The notes under the pieces were generated by a model. The model saw only the letters and a program-made list of their open reading frames with translations, was not told the origin of the DNA and searched no databases. From Ecdyonurus torrentis (lineage: Eukaryota; Arthropoda; Insecta; Ephemeroptera; Heptageniidae): a DNA stretch of 64,000 nt. Shown here one piece after another: positions 38,590-53,204 of this stretch. Location of the stretch: positions 20,517,904 through 20,581,903 of the forward strand of contig OX439133.1 of NCBI GenBank assembly GCA_949318235.1, given 5' to 3'. Made by a program: the position numbers and the translations under genes. Positions within the stretch are counted from its first letter, which is position 1, and each line of letters opens with the position of its first letter.

Positions 38590-38592
38590 TTA

Positions 38593-38768
38593 GATACTAC
38601 ATACAAGATAGCGACACCAATTGGTTCCAAGATAATTATAGCGCCGTAGTGATTGGTCTATTTTGATCACGTGACCTTCAACTCGGGAGCTGATTGGTTT
38701 ATAAGCTCATTTTGAATTTTACGGCGTACCAAATCGGACGTGCGTGTCCTTATCTTGTATGTAGTATC
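38593..38768. mobile_element. 176-bp inverted-repeat element
   Basis: GATACTACATACAAGATA and TATCTTGTATGTAGTATC are perfect inverted ends. Directly follows the TTA-flanked MITE; it may be a second insertion or part of one composite. Confidence 0.55.
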
Positions 38769-38824
38769 TTGTGTTTCACAGGTAAATCTGTAGGAGAGAT
38801 GTTTAGGCTTGACAGCTAAGTGTA

Positions 38825-39155
38825 CACACTAAAAAAAAAAAGCATTGAAAAGCTTGTTCACAGTTTTGCAATGCTTAAAGTATTGTAGAATCAACGGTTA
38901 TGACGTCACTAATCGTTGGCAATCTAACGATAAAAGCGTAAATGACGTCACAAGCGTAAGAATCACAATGGAATAAACGTTAAACTTGGCCGTTACAAAT
39001 CTACGATTTGTCTATTGAATCCCTACGCTTGTGACGTCACTAACGTTTTTATTGTTGAAATATCAACGTTTAGGGACGTCATAACCGTTAATTCTACAAT
39101 ACTTAAAGCATTGCAAAACTGTGTACAAGCTTTTTAACGCATATTTTTTAGTGTG
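38825..39155. mobile_element. 331-bp palindromic MITE with repeated TGACGTCA, TA flanked
   Basis: CACACTAAAAAA and TTTTTTAGTGTG ends with TA on both sides. Arms pair through GCATTGAAAAGCTTG-like and CAATGCTTAAAGTATTGTAG sequence. TGACGTCA occurs three times. The ends resemble family C. Confidence 0.75.
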
Positions 39156-39207
39156 TATTCATGTCTCCGGATATGCAGTCCTGGCAGTACAACACGGGAA
39201 GAATAAA

Positions 39208-39388
39208 GAATTATTCACATTATGCGTAAATTTGACGCGCGACGTTATAAACTTGAAACTGTAAACAAATGGAGCCGTTCACATCGCTTTTGAAAATTAC
39301 ATGTGAACGGCTGCATTTATTTACATTGTTCCAACTTTTAAACGTGTGATGACGTGCGTCAAATTTACGCGTCATGTAAATAATACTT
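39208..39388. mobile_element. 180-bp palindromic element
   Basis: GCGTAAATTTGACGCGCGAC with GTGCGTCAAATTTACGCG, and GGAGCCGTTCACAT with ATGTGAACGGCTGC, pair around about 39298. Confidence 0.6.
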
Positions 39389-39389
39389 A

Positions 39390-40517
39390 AATCATGAAAT
39401 GTATGCTACATTCATGCCATTTTTGAATAAATAATGCTAAATATGAACAACATAAATACAATTATGCTGCACAACACAGTATTTATACTATTTAGCATAG
39501 TTATTATGTAGTTTAGCATAGAATACATCATATTGAACAAATGCCCTGCTGGAAATGTCCTCAGAAATGTCTATAGAAAAAAAAAGAAAAAATTCTATGG
39601 AAAATTGGCATATGGAGAAAATAACTTCCATAGAAATTTTTTAAGGAACCTGCGGTGCGGTTCCATAGAGAAAATTTTACAAAAAGTCTATAGAGATTCA
39701 AGAATAAAAGTTCGTTATTTTTTTCTCTTTACTTTCTATATGTTATACTCAGAAAAATAAAAGCAAAAACATTAACATTATTACTGTTTTCAAGTTCAAT
39801 ATCGTTTTCACGTAGCATAGTAATTATAAAGTAATGATACCAAAACATCTAAACCATATTAAAATTAATTTTACTATACATTTATAATATAGACTACTAC
39901 TTATCAGAATCCTCAATCCTGTACTGGCTTCATGATGCCTCAGACCCATCATTTTATGACATCAGTTTGTGGTTTATTTTCGACATCCGGACTGAAAAAT
40001 ATTAATGATCCACAAATTATACACATTCAAAAAGATTATTTTATATCAATAATATGTTTTACTTCCCGTAATATGGCCAAATCTTCATGAAAATGTGGAG
40101 CTAAGTTTTCTTCCATGTGGTCACTCCGCCATTAAACAATCGATTCGACTGTCGATATATTTCTCCTTACAAAACTTCTATAGACATTTATTCTCCATTC
40201 AAAATTTGTAAGGAGATTTATATTCCATTGACCTCTATTCTTTCTATAGACATTTTTTATGATGCTTGTAAGAATCTCTATGGAACTTAAGTTACTTCTA
40301 AGGAGAAATCTGCTCCTTTCAAATAACTCTATGGAGAAAATACGAATCTCCATTGACTTTTTATATTTTTATGGAACTTTTAAAAAATTCTATAGAATTC
40401 ATCGACTTTCCATAGAAAAATACTGATTTCTATAGACATTTCTGAGGACATTTCCAGCAGGGTGGTGATGTAAATGAGTTAGCATAATTATTACGTATTT
40501 ATTTTCATCCTTGCAGT
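39390..40517. mobile_element. Family H element split by a 919-bp element
   Basis: H sequence before (TATGCTGCACAACACAGTAT) and after (GAGTTAGCATAATTATTACG) the insertion at 39544-40462. Confidence 0.5.
39544..40462. mobile_element. 919-bp element with CCCTGCTGGAAATGTCC ends and internal CTATAGA repeats
   Basis: CCCTGCTGGAAATGTCCTCA at the left matches TGAGGACATTTCCAGCAGGG at the right; about 35 bases pair. Both flanks inside are filled with CTATAGA/CCATAGA-type heptamers, like subterminal transposase-binding repeats. No transposase ORF. Confidence 0.65.
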
Positions 40518-40639
40518 TGTTATACTGTAAAGTGGTCCACGTCAAGTCAGAGGTATCTCGAGACCGTTCACTATCTCATTCATTTCTATTAAATTACACG
40601 TTAATTGTTAAGTTTATCCTGTTTTATGGAGTACTTCTA

Positions 40640-41680
40640 TAGAAATCATTTTCATTTTTCTATTTTTCAATTAAAGATATTAAAAAGTTAAAACCACTGC
40701 AAATGACGATGAAAAAAATTACTTTGCCAAATAACAATAATATGGAGCAGAAATAAAATAATTTGAAATGAGAAAAAAAGTACAAAAATAAAGTGCAAAA
40801 AAATGTGCAGTACAAAGTAGCACACAGTACAAAATAAGTAACAAGATAACGATGTTAAAGTGGCTAGTTTTTATTATTATCTTTAGTATATTAAAGAGCT
40901 TATACCATGATCAATAAATGAAGGAGTAAAAAAAATAGTAATCTCGTTTGTTTGAAAAAGAGCAAAGGTTTGCAGATTTTTTTTTTATTATTATTAAAAA
41001 ATACTATAGAAAAAAAATCTCCTTCATAAGCACTTGAAATTCTTTTTATTAATAATAAAATAAAAGTGTTCCACATTTTTATAACGGTTATTATCATTAT
41101 TTGAAGTTTTTCTACGGTAAGGTTTTTAATTGATATCTTATATTTACCATGCAATCAAAACTTTTAGTTGTTTAAAGTTGAACAAAGAGGTAATGTGATG
41201 AATTAAAGTAGAAAAGAAAGAAACATTTTATTATTTTACAGGATAAATATAAAAAATTAAAATAAAAATAAGCTAGAAATACGTAAAAATTTTATGGTGT
41301 TCAGTAAAAACAATGAATTTTCGTAATTTTAAGCATATCCCATATGTTGGTTTAAAAAAAAAAATTTAAACTAAAATTAAAATATGGACCTTTTTTTTTT
41401 CTTTTTTTTTTTACGAGAATTGTATTCTAAATTTAGATTGAAATCATAGATTCTAAAAAAAAGCTATATGAGCATAAGATATAACTCTAAATGAAGAAAT
41501 ATAAAAGATCAAGCCATACATTTAAACGTCATAAACAGGTAGTGACGTCATAATCAAGTGTTTTAACATCAACATCATCATCATCAACAACAAAACAGCT
41601 GATGAATTAGAAGTTACATGCTTTTTATATACATCTACATATATATTTACATTTATATACATTTTGTATAAAGTTTACAG
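40640..41680. other. Unassigned AT-rich DNA
   Basis: One TGACGTCA at about 41542. No family or gene recognised. Confidence 0.4.
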
Positions 41681-41684
41681 AACT

Positions 41685-42017
41685 TCGTTCTATAAACTAC
41701 ACACAACTCTTGAGCCAGCTTCAAAATTTTTTCCTTTGTTAAAAACATCTGATCATGTTCACTACGTTTATACATATGGTCGATATTTGTTATTTCTTCG
41801 TTTAGAACTTTGAACTTGAAAAAAATGAAAAAAAAAAAAAAAAACTTTGCAAAAAAAATTTCTATGCTCAACATGCGACTTACTTTCATCGGCTCAAGAA
41901 ACAAGAACAACCCATGAATGTAGATCGTTCTATAAACTACACACAACTCTTGAGCCAGCTTCGAAAATTTTCCTTTGTTAAAAACATCTGATCATTACGT
42001 CATTACCTGTATACTTC

Positions 42018-42101
<84 letters not shown>

Positions 42102-42258
42102 TATATATATCATTGTTGATATTGTTATTGTTGATCATTGTTATTTCTTCGTTTAGAAATGTAAGCTTCATAAGCATGAATGAAAATTCACAAAAAAATG
42201 TTCCATGCTCAATATGCGATTCACTTTTATCGGCTCAAAAAACAAGATCAACCAATGA
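41685..42258 (+). repeat. Tandem duplication of about 240 bases
   Basis: CGTTCTATAAACTACACACA at 41690 and 41926, TTGTTAAAAACATCTGATCA at 41737 and 41977, TGCTCAACATGCGAC at 41865 against TGCTCAATATGCGAT at 42207. The second copy has grown a (TA)n tract at 42022-42098. ORFs over it do not persist between copies. Confidence 0.6.
42022..42098. repeat. (AT)n microsatellite
   Basis: About 38 units, inside the second copy of the 41685-42258 tandem duplication. Confidence 0.9.
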
Positions 42259-42259
42259 A

Positions 42260-43131
42260 TGTGTTTTATTTTGTATTATATGAGATTCACTATTTACAGA
42301 ACAAACTAGAACGAATTTTCAGAATACAGCCAATTTTACACAATAAATTTCCAACAATGAAAAAATAAAATTTGAACCTCACGTATTAAGTTTAACAATT
42401 TGTTTTCTATAATATTAAGTATTTTATCTTGTCAACATAAATCAATATTTTAAGTTAAAAAAAATCAATCAATCAATAATATATATCAAGTGTAATATTA
42501 TTTTTCACTTTTATTCTTATAAAGCTAGAAGCTGATTTACGACCAAAGTACACAATAATTCACTTTATTTACGAGTATACTTTTTTTTCTTTTTTTATCC
42601 TCTAATACTACAGAGAAAGACGATAAAAGTTGGTAATGTTACACCAGAAACTTTTAGCTGACTTATTTTATTTTAGTTATTTTTTCTCGTACTGTCTTTT
42701 TTTGTGTGTTCTAGATAGATGAAAGCTTTATAAAATTGATCCTGTCTGATATCTGAGAGAGGATTTGACTTGTGTCAGGATTTTGTGGAATTTTTGAAAT
42801 GTTTTGTTTCTCTTTTGTTTTGTATTTTTTGTAAATCTACATTGTTTTGATACTGTTTTTTTTTTTAATATAACATAATATTTTATTGTTATATGGTAAA
42901 TATAGGAACAAATGTTTTTAATTATTAAAAATGAATAGTATATTTTGTTATTATTATTTTGAACCCATTGTACCCATTGATGATGAATGGCTGCAGTTAT
43001 TATTATTATTTTTTTTTTTGATGACTCTGATAATATACTGTCGTTATGTCCTGAAGTTATTTTTTTTAATAATAATAATAATAATAATAGGACTAAATAC
43101 CTTATTTTCAAATGAAATTCTTTTAAATTTA

Positions 43132-43168
<37 letters not shown>

Positions 43169-43380
43169 TTGTTATTTAAAAGTAGAAAATGTAGAATATT
43201 CCATAGTCAAAAAATGAAATAATGCTATAACCATTTCTATACTAATGATAGAAACACCATGTAACAAATATTGGTAACCGATATGTATAACCCTTATTCG
43301 TAATTTGAATAACAAAAATATATAATAATCCTTAAAAAGAAAAAATAACACGTTTTTATTTTATCTCATTGTTTTCCATT
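42260..43380. other. Unassigned AT-rich DNA
   Basis: ATT/AAT trinucleotide stretches and an A-run at 43131-43163. The minus-strand ORF at 42728-43111 has no recognisable domain and repetitive composition. Confidence 0.4.
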
Positions 43381-43439
43381 TTACTTTTTTTTTTTTTTTT
43401 TTTTTTTTTAATCTTCTTAAAATATAAATAAAAAAGATT

Positions 43440-43650
43440 AATTTAGGTCTAACAACAAGGTGCTGTTTGCATGCATTCCATGACGACGCACAGCATTCAG
43501 GAGGTGCAAAATTATTGATGTAATTGCACGGTCCAGTCTGACTAGACATTTCCACGGTTTCTTTAGGTTATCATAGAGAATGCCGGGCTGTATCGGGGCT
43601 GTATAAGATTTTCCATTTTACAATTTGAAAAGACAATGTCGTGATGGGAA
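43440..43650 (+). repeat. SINE family J, 5'-truncated
   Basis: CATGCATTCCATGACGACGC, TTCCACGGTTTCTTTAGGTT, GAATGCCGGGCTGTA, then tail GAAAAGACAATGTCGTGATG. The tRNA-like head is absent. Confidence 0.65.
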
Positions 43651-43651
43651 C

Positions 43652-43874
43652 ATGCATGGACAAAAATAAATATGTAATTTATGCTATAGTTTATTTCTAG
43701 CACAATTTATTCAATACAGCTTAATTTATGCTTTACTGCATAATAACTGTTACAAAGCACAAATATTATGGTGTACAGCATAATTATTTACTAATTTAGC
43801 AACAGTTATGCTGTTATGCTATAATGACATAAATACAGCATAAATTACGTAATTCACTCTTTCCGTATGAAAAA
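43652..43874. mobile_element. Family H element
   Basis: GGACAAAAATAAATATGTAA to ACAGCATAAATTACGTAATT and TTTCCGT. AT-rich, with many AGCATAA/TTATGCT repeats. Confidence 0.55.
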
Positions 43875-44314
43875 AAATATATATATATAGCACGAGAAAA
43901 CAAAAATATGACAAAAACAAAATACAAAAAAACATATTCAATTATAATAAAAGCATATTGTTGATCATAAAACAATAAAAATTTACATATAAAAGAGAAA
44001 CAAATTTAACAAAGATATATTTGAATATCATAGATCAAATAGACTTTTCTCTTTGTTTCCTCAGTTTTTATGTAATAACAAGCTATAGAGTACTTGTTAT
44101 AATAAAGGAAATGAAAGTGGAGGCAAAAAAAAAGTATATTATATAGAAAATAAGTTACAATAATTGTCTTTTGTGTCGTTATTTTGCCATTTAAATAGTG
44201 CTTAAATATATAATAAATTCGAAAATGTATTGAATAATGCATATTTAATGTTTCACAACGTGTTTATTGTAAGAATAATGAAACACTTTGAATGTATTAA
44301 AAAAATAAAAGTAG

Positions 44315-44317
<3 letters not shown>

Positions 44318-44363
<46 letters not shown>
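44318..44363 (+). repeat. (GA)n microsatellite
   Basis: About 23 units. Confidence 0.9.
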
Positions 44364-44365
<2 letters not shown>

Positions 44366-44654
44366 ACTTTAAAATGGGAAAACTTTTAATATACATTTTC
44401 TATTAGAGTTAATAAAGAAAACAAAAACAAGTATAACATGGTGACTTTGCTCTAATTACAGTATATTCTCTTCAGATCCCGACTTAAAAAAAAAAAAAAA
44501 TTATTTCAGTATCGCATATTTTAACCACGTTTTTGTGCGGCTCTCAAAATGATAAAAATATGTATATTTTGTCCAAAACGTTTTCTTACTTTTGTGGACC
44601 CTCTACCCACTCTAGAATACTTATAATAACTTTTTTAAAAAACGCGTAAACTGA

Positions 44655-44886
44655 AAATGTAAAAAATTAACTAAAAAGTTACTATTTAGAATTTTGTTTA
44701 TAATAAATTTGTTAGATAATATATACAAAGTTTTTTAGGATCTAAAAAGCTAAGTATTTACCGCTGAAGAAATTACATTTATAGTAACGAGTTACTGTTT
44801 AAACTTTTTTCAAGCAAGTTATTGGTTTGTAGTGAAGAGTTACATCTATGTAACTGAATAATTTCTTAAATTTATATTTTCCGTGA
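44655..44886 (+). repeat. Family K repeat, second copy
   Basis: TATAATAAATTTGTTAGATA, GTTATTGGTTTGTAGTGAAG and ATTTCTTAAATTTATATTTT match 7897-8121. Confidence 0.5.
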
Positions 44887-44928
44887 AGGGCCTTTCCTGG
44901 TCTTATTTTCGTATTTCTATCTCAATTC

Positions 44929-44969
<41 letters not shown>

Positions 44970-45416
44970 CGATTTTTCGTATTGAATAATCACACTGTAT
45001 TGTATACTATAGGACTGAGAGCTACGTAACATTTCTATGGTTTTACTAGAAGATGTCATGGCAAATGTCGGGCTGATTAGTTTGTTTATTTTTAGTCCGT
45101 GTGTATGATTTTGTAACACTACTTCTTTTGAGAGAAAACCTCAACAAAAGCTTGAAGTGCTCAAAAAGAGTAAACAAGTTAATAAAAAGTTGTTGTTTTT
45201 CTTTTGCGGGTGTCTTAAATACCATTGCTATTCACAAAATTAATTTTATTTTACTTTTGTTATTTTTTAATTACTCGTCTACTTGCTTAGTTAAATTTTC
45301 AGAGTATATTATATATATATTTTAACACATATTCTTTTGACTTTAATTAAAGTATACAATACAACGGCTATTTCTATACCTTGCATTGTGAAAGTAAAAT
45401 GTTATAATTTATATAT

Positions 45417-46354
45417 GGATGCTGTTGCGGGTAAACCACACTTTCAAAGACCGGTTTTACTCATATTCACAGTATATTACACAGTAGGTTATCTGCTATA
45501 CTGAGAATGTCAGATCAATGCGCGCTACAATTGCGACTGGGTGAAGACTGCGGAACTAGACGCGTAACGTTACTTCAAATTACGGCTTCTAGTTCTGCAG
45601 GCTTCACCCAGTCGTAATTATGGCATGCATTTGATCTGACATTCTCAGTACAGGAGATAATCTAATGTATAGCTACTGTGACTCATATTTAAGAGCCACC
45701 ATTTTGTTGGTCAGGAATACATAGGCCAGCATATGAAAACGTCATTTTTTTTTTAATAGCAAAAAAAAAAAAAAAAAAAAAAAAAAATCAAACCTCTATT
45801 AAAGCCTTATTTTTATTGCTCCTAAAGGTAGAGACAGTGGTAAAAATATCACATTTTTACTGTGACAGTAAACTAGATCTCTGATTGGCTAGAGAGAATC
45901 CACTAGCCAATCAGAGATCTAGCTTATTATCACTGTTAATATAAAAACTCGATATTTTTACCACTGTCTCTAACTTAATAAGCTCGAAGAATATGAGAAA
46001 ACTTTATTCAGTTTAAATAAATTCTAAAAATTAGGAGAAATAATATTTCCCCTATGGACAATGCATTAGGCATCACAAACATGGTGACAAAGCGCAAGGA
46101 TGTGCAAGGGGTCTATACTTAGCGGGTTTGCTTATTTTCACAGATCCACGTTTATTGCGATAGCCATTATAGAAACACACATCTACATTTATCGCTACAT
46201 CAGGTATAAAACACTTTGACACCTGTTTTTACTATGTAGATGTTTTTTTTTTTTTTTTTTTTTGACCTAGTGTCGCGATAAATAATGTACATGCGTGTTT
46301 CTATGGCGGTCGCGATAAACCCTCTAAAATTCATTTAGCCGCAACAGCATCGAT
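45417..46354. mobile_element. 938-bp element with GATGCTGTTGCGGG ends and three internal hairpins
   Basis: GGATGCTGTTGCGGGTAAA pairs with TTTAGCCGCAACAGCATC. Inside lie hairpins at about 45486-45664 (ACTGAGAATGTCAGATCAA), 45826-45976 (AGAGACAGTGGTAAAAATAT, TA flanked) and 46149-46330 (TTATCGCGAC-type arms). Confidence 0.55.
45826..45976. mobile_element. 151-bp hairpin MITE, TA flanked
   Basis: TAGAGACAGTGGTAAAAATA and TATTTTTACCACTGTCTCTA at the ends; the centre pairs through TAGATCTCTGATTGGCTAG. Nearly perfect palindrome. Confidence 0.65.
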
Positions 46355-46934
46355 ATATTATATACATACATACGTATAATTTTTGTTTTTACCACTGCAT
46401 GGTGTAACTTAACAGTAAATTACTTTATTACAAAATATTTTTTACAACAAAAAATCAAATAAATTAATGCAGATATGAAAGTTTTTAACGTGCTGCAAAA
46501 AAAAAAGTGTAAAAGAATAGTAAACAAACCTAAATATTACAAGAACCAAATATTATTGTACAAAAATCAAGTTAATTGTTAATTATATATATATATATAT
46601 ACTGCATACAAACAAATTATTATTCTGGGATATAATTTATTGTGAAGTTAATAATGTTCCAAGAAGATAATAAAAACTTTTTATTTTGTTGAAATTTTAT
46701 TTGCTTACGTACTACATCATATTTTGTTTATAACTTATTAATATGAAATACTGTAGTTTTTTTGAAAAAAAAAATAATAATAATGTAATATAATGTAAAA
46801 GACGTAAAAAGTAATTTTAATTAAAAATTTAACATAATTTAAATATATACAATTATATTATAAAATTCTAGAAACTTATTAACATTTTTATGAAGACTCT
46901 TAAAATGCTTTTTATTTTACCGCATTACATTAAA

Positions 46935-47251
46935 ATAGAATGTATTCGCATGACGTCATACTGAATGCGCTTTAATGTCATACTGGAATATATAACATTG
47001 CTCAACTTAGTACAAACGTCGTTTTTGGCTATTTTCACATTGGAAAATTTGTTAAATTTATTGGGTTATTATTAGTTTTCTCACATTCTTGAAAACTTAT
47101 AATTTAACCTGTTAACAACATCAATGCTCTTAAAAATATTGACATATTTTAAAACTGGTAAAATGTGTCACTTTCCTATACTAGCCTATGTTATTTAGTG
47201 ATCTGATCACATATGACGTTGACTTTTATATGAATGCAACCACTCTAAATA
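46935..47251 (+). mobile_element. Family E element
   Basis: GTATTCGCATGACGTCATAC near the left, ATATGACGTTGACTTTTATA and GAATGCAACCACTCTAAATAG at the right. Near intact, 317 bp. Confidence 0.6.
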
Positions 47252-47451
47252 GGAACATAATCTAGTATCAGCATGTATAGAAACTGCGATGAAAATTTTT
47301 ATTGCACATAATAATTGAATGAAAAATGTTATGTATATTCTATGGTATAAACGATACTTTATTGAACGTAATGCTTCAGGAATTACCATAAAACAATGGC
47401 TCTTACCCGTGGAATACGCCAGCTAATCAATAACACGAAGCTCACACAAAC

Positions 47452-47765
47452 CATGCTGGTATGGCCGAGTGGTGAAGGCAGCTTCTCACCGAGTATAGGT
47501 TCGAGCCACTGCTGGGTGCGTACGTGGAGTGTGAGAGCACAACACGTTGCACATGAATAAATGCATGTTTACATGCATTCCATGACAACGCACAGCATTC
47601 GGAAGGTGCATGATTTTTTTTTTCTACTATACTTCCATTCTCCTTGCAATCAAGATGCACTGTATGCACTTGTGATTGCACCGTCCATCCTGCCTAGATG
47701 TTTCCACGGTTTCTCTAGGTTGTCATGGCGAATGCAGGGTTGTGTATTAGACCATGGCTATGGCC
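47452..47765 (+). repeat. tRNA-derived SINE (family J)
   Basis: Head TATGGCCGAGTGGTGAAGGC and GTATAGGTTCGAGCCACTGC, central TTCCACGGTTTCTCTAGGTT and GTCATGGCGAATGCAGGG. The tail is missing; a family H element begins directly after. The internal T-rich stretch (47612-47625) is a private insertion. Confidence 0.75.
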
Positions 47766-47767
47766 CA

Positions 47768-47978
47768 TGCTAGGACAAAATGAATACGCTAGCTTATTGT
47801 CAGCACAATTTGTTCAATACGGCATAATTTATGCTACATTGAACAATAATTGTGTTATATAGCATAAATTTTATGTTGTACAGCATAATTATTTGTCTTG
47901 TTCTAATTTAGCATAATTTATACTATAATAACATAATTGCAGCATAAATTACGTATTTTTTTCTTTCCACGGAGAAGG
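47768..47978. mobile_element. Family H element
   Basis: CTTATTGTCAGCACAATTTG to GCAGCATAAATTACGTATTT and CTTTCCACGG. Follows a SINE J directly. Confidence 0.55.
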
Positions 47979-48152
47979 TATATAACAATAATACAATAAT
48001 GCAAAAAAATATACAGACATACATAAAAAGGCTACAGACAATTGCTACTTATACTTATTTACAAATGCAAAATCACCTTCTTCTTTTTTTTTTTCTTTTT
48101 TTTTTTCTTTTTACCTCCTTTATTCTTTTTTTTTTATCTTTCCTACTTTTCA

Positions 48153-48419
48153 TAATAATAATAATTAACGGCTTTTTATTGGGCGAAATCAGGTGTACAA
48201 CGTCTCTCAATTAAACCCAAATGTTTAACAGTACAGTCAGTTACAATTTTTGTTAGTATAACATCAACATAATTATAGCATGAAAATTACATTTTAATAA
48301 ATGTTTGATAAATTTTAATTAAAGTTGTTAATTCAATAACTATAGAATTTTAAAATTTAAGTTCAGTTTCATTTCACTTAAATTTATATAATTGAGAATA
48401 TATATAATATACACTTAAA

Positions 48420-48420
<1 letters not shown>
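48153..48420 (+). repeat. Family I repeat, second copy
   Basis: (AAT)n, TTAACGGCTTTTTATTGGGC, GAAATCAGGTGTACAACGTC, then an AT-rich body matching 13969-14228 up to TTGAGAATATATATAA. Confidence 0.55.
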
Positions 48421-50570
<2,150 letters not shown>

Positions 50571-51204
50571 AGGGATAAGGTGTATGCGCATGACGTCATA
50601 TATAATGCGCTTCGTACGCCATGCTGGAGTAATGAATAACATTACTCAGCATAGGATAAACTTTGCTTTTTTTCACTTTCTTTGGGAAGCTGGTTAATTT
50701 TCTTTTTGTTATTATTATTTTTCTTACATACTTGAGATACTAGCTAATTCAATCTATTAACAACATCAGTGTTCTCCAAAATATTGCTTCGTATTTTTAA
50801 GCTGGCAAAATGAGTTCTTTTTCTATGTGGTCCATATTATTGAGAGATACAATACGGCGTCGACTTTAAAGGAATAGAACACATTGAACAAAAAACATAT
50901 CTAGTATCCTAACATACCTAAATATCAACGTTGATTTGACCGGAGTCATTAATTTTTAATTTATTTTACATTTACAAAATGTCAGATGCATGTTTATGAC
51001 GTCACAGCTTACTAGTCCACGCGCGCGGAAACAGGCAACCTGTGACGCTTTAAACATGCAGCTGACATTTTGTTAAAATGTAAAATAATTTAGAAATCAA
51101 TGACTCCGGCCAAATACTCGTTGATATTTAGGTAAGTTAGGATAGTAGACATGTTTTATGTTCAAAGTGTTCTATGCCTTTAACATGAATGTATAAACTC
51201 TTTA
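50571..51204 (+). mobile_element. Family E element split by family F
   Basis: GTGTATGCGCATGACGTCAT at the left, then AGTAATGAATAACATTACTC and the usual E body to GGCGTCGACTTTAA. Family F (50870-51179) follows and E resumes as CATGAATGTATAAACTC. Confidence 0.65.
50870..51179. mobile_element. Family F hairpin element, 310 bp, TTAA target
   Basis: Ends AGGAATAGAACACATTGAAC and GTTCAAAGTGTTCTATGCCT, TTAA at 50866-50869 and 51180-51183. Long paired arms. The GC-rich centre (CCACGCGCGCGGAAAC) is beside TGACGTCA. Inserted in a family E copy, whose other members show the empty site GACTTTAACATGAATG. Confidence 0.8.
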
Positions 51205-51967
51205 TTATTCGCAGAATAACTAACCTTACTGGCTTATGTAAATTGGAAGACATTCAGATGTTCAGTTAAGCGCATATACAGTAGAAAGTTTTGTGTATTT
51301 ACAATAATCTAATATCACACCTATCCCAAATATGATTACATAAAATTATCAATCATTATTTTGACAATAATGTCTGAATAAAGAGGCGAAATATGAACTA
51401 CAGTACGTGTGCTCCAACAGCTGGTACTGATATATTATTATATATTATATTTATAAAAAAATTAAAAAAAATTTTTTTTTCGACAATTTAAGGTAGGAAA
51501 TTTTGAACTTTTTTGCTCCTTTAAAACCTTGTATTAATTTTAATAATTTCATATTCATTTATTTGATAATTATAGGTCTTGAAATTTTTTTGATTTGCAT
51601 GTTTTTTAATCTGACATTTTAAATAATTATAATTAAAAGCCACCTTTCTATGAAAAGTAATATGTTAGAAAAAAACAACACTTTTTGATTTATTTATCTT
51701 ACGTTTATAAATCGTCGACAAAAAAGAATATTTATGTAAAAATATAGAAAATGCTATTTATATTCAAGTCTATCTATTACATGGAAATAAAAGCTGAGGC
51801 TTAGATAGTTATTTAAATATAATATAAATTAAAGTTGCAAAAACATTTTAAACCCTTCTTTACATAGATATTAAAAGTAAATATGAATAAATATTTTATA
51901 AAACTATATAAATTAACAAGGGAACAGTACACTCGAGGTTTTATATTGTGTTTTATGTATAACTATA

Positions 51968-52041
<74 letters not shown>

Positions 52042-52455
52042 GTCTATTTCATTTCCCACTTCTATTTTCTGTTTCACAAACTACTTCTCTCATTTTTCTA
52101 TTTATTTACTATATAATGTTATAAAATTGCTCTTATTTATTTATAAAAAATATGCAGAATTGTATAAATTCAGTTCTATTTATATGTGTGTAAAACGTTA
52201 GTTATAATATTTATTACTTTTCAGCATAAGATTATTTGTACATAGTTATTTTATTTCATTACATTTGCTGTGTTTCATATAAATGGTTCAGAGATTTTTT
52301 TTTTTAAGAAAAAAAATTGCACTGACAGTGCATGTTTGCATTTTGGTTTATTTATTTATTCGTGTAACTCATTTATGGCAAATATATTATGACTTTTTTT
52401 TTAGAAACACTTACAATGTGGCTATATTATATTTTTTATATATAATAATAATAAT

Positions 52456-52501
<46 letters not shown>

Positions 52502-52860
52502 AAACAGTTTAATTAAAATAATAATAATAGAAAGAAGAAAATCTAAAATGACATACTATTTTTTCACTCGTTGCTTTAGTTTCACTAGCAAATTCCACTG
52601 ACAGTAAAGTTCTATTATTCTCAACAATAAAAATTTATTGTTTTGTATTTTCCGTCCAGTTCCTATATATACATACTAAAGCAATTAATTATATGTATAT
52701 ATGTATACAGTTTAACTGTTGCTATATCTATGCTAAGTAACATTTCTCATCGTATATCATGACTAACGACTTCTCAATGCATTTAATGATTACTTTGTTC
52801 TATACTAAGTGAAGTGTAATTATGATTTTATATAAATTGTCTTCTAGTACCATGGATGTG
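51205..52860. other. Unassigned AT-rich DNA
   Basis: (TC)n and (AT)n tracts only. No gene or family recognised. Confidence 0.4.
51971..52039 (+). repeat. (TC)n microsatellite
   Basis: About 34 units. Confidence 0.9.
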
Positions 52861-52909
52861 TTATTATAGGAGGTGCTTTAAGCTATTAATTATAGCCATT
52901 ATAGGGGTT

Positions 52910-53196
<287 letters not shown>

Positions 53197-53204
53197 CACA
53201 AAAA

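Larger units (their letters stand above)
38268..40640 (+). repeat. tRNA-headed SINE expanded by at least four insertions
   Basis: Pieces at 38268-38432 (head ATGGCGCAGTGGTATGCGTA and GATCACGAGTTCCATACTCG, then GTTGATGTCCGTGCGTATAT), about 38769-38824 (CAGGTAAATCTGTAGGAGAG), 39156-39207 (ATGTCTCCGGATATGCAGTC) and 40527-40640 (GTCCACGTCAAGTCAGAGGT). The same pieces lie in one line at 55843-56125. The rest is inserted DNA described separately. Confidence 0.65.

Noticed and set aside
41653..42368. Possible cysteine-containing protein (VPCSICDSLL) in the tandem duplication
   Set aside because: The sister copy does not keep the frame and one copy is split by (TA)n.
47452..47540. Functional tRNA-Ser/Leu gene
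   Set aside because: A and B boxes are present but the stems do not close and the sequence continues into a SINE body. The same holds at 11300, 25500 and 38270.
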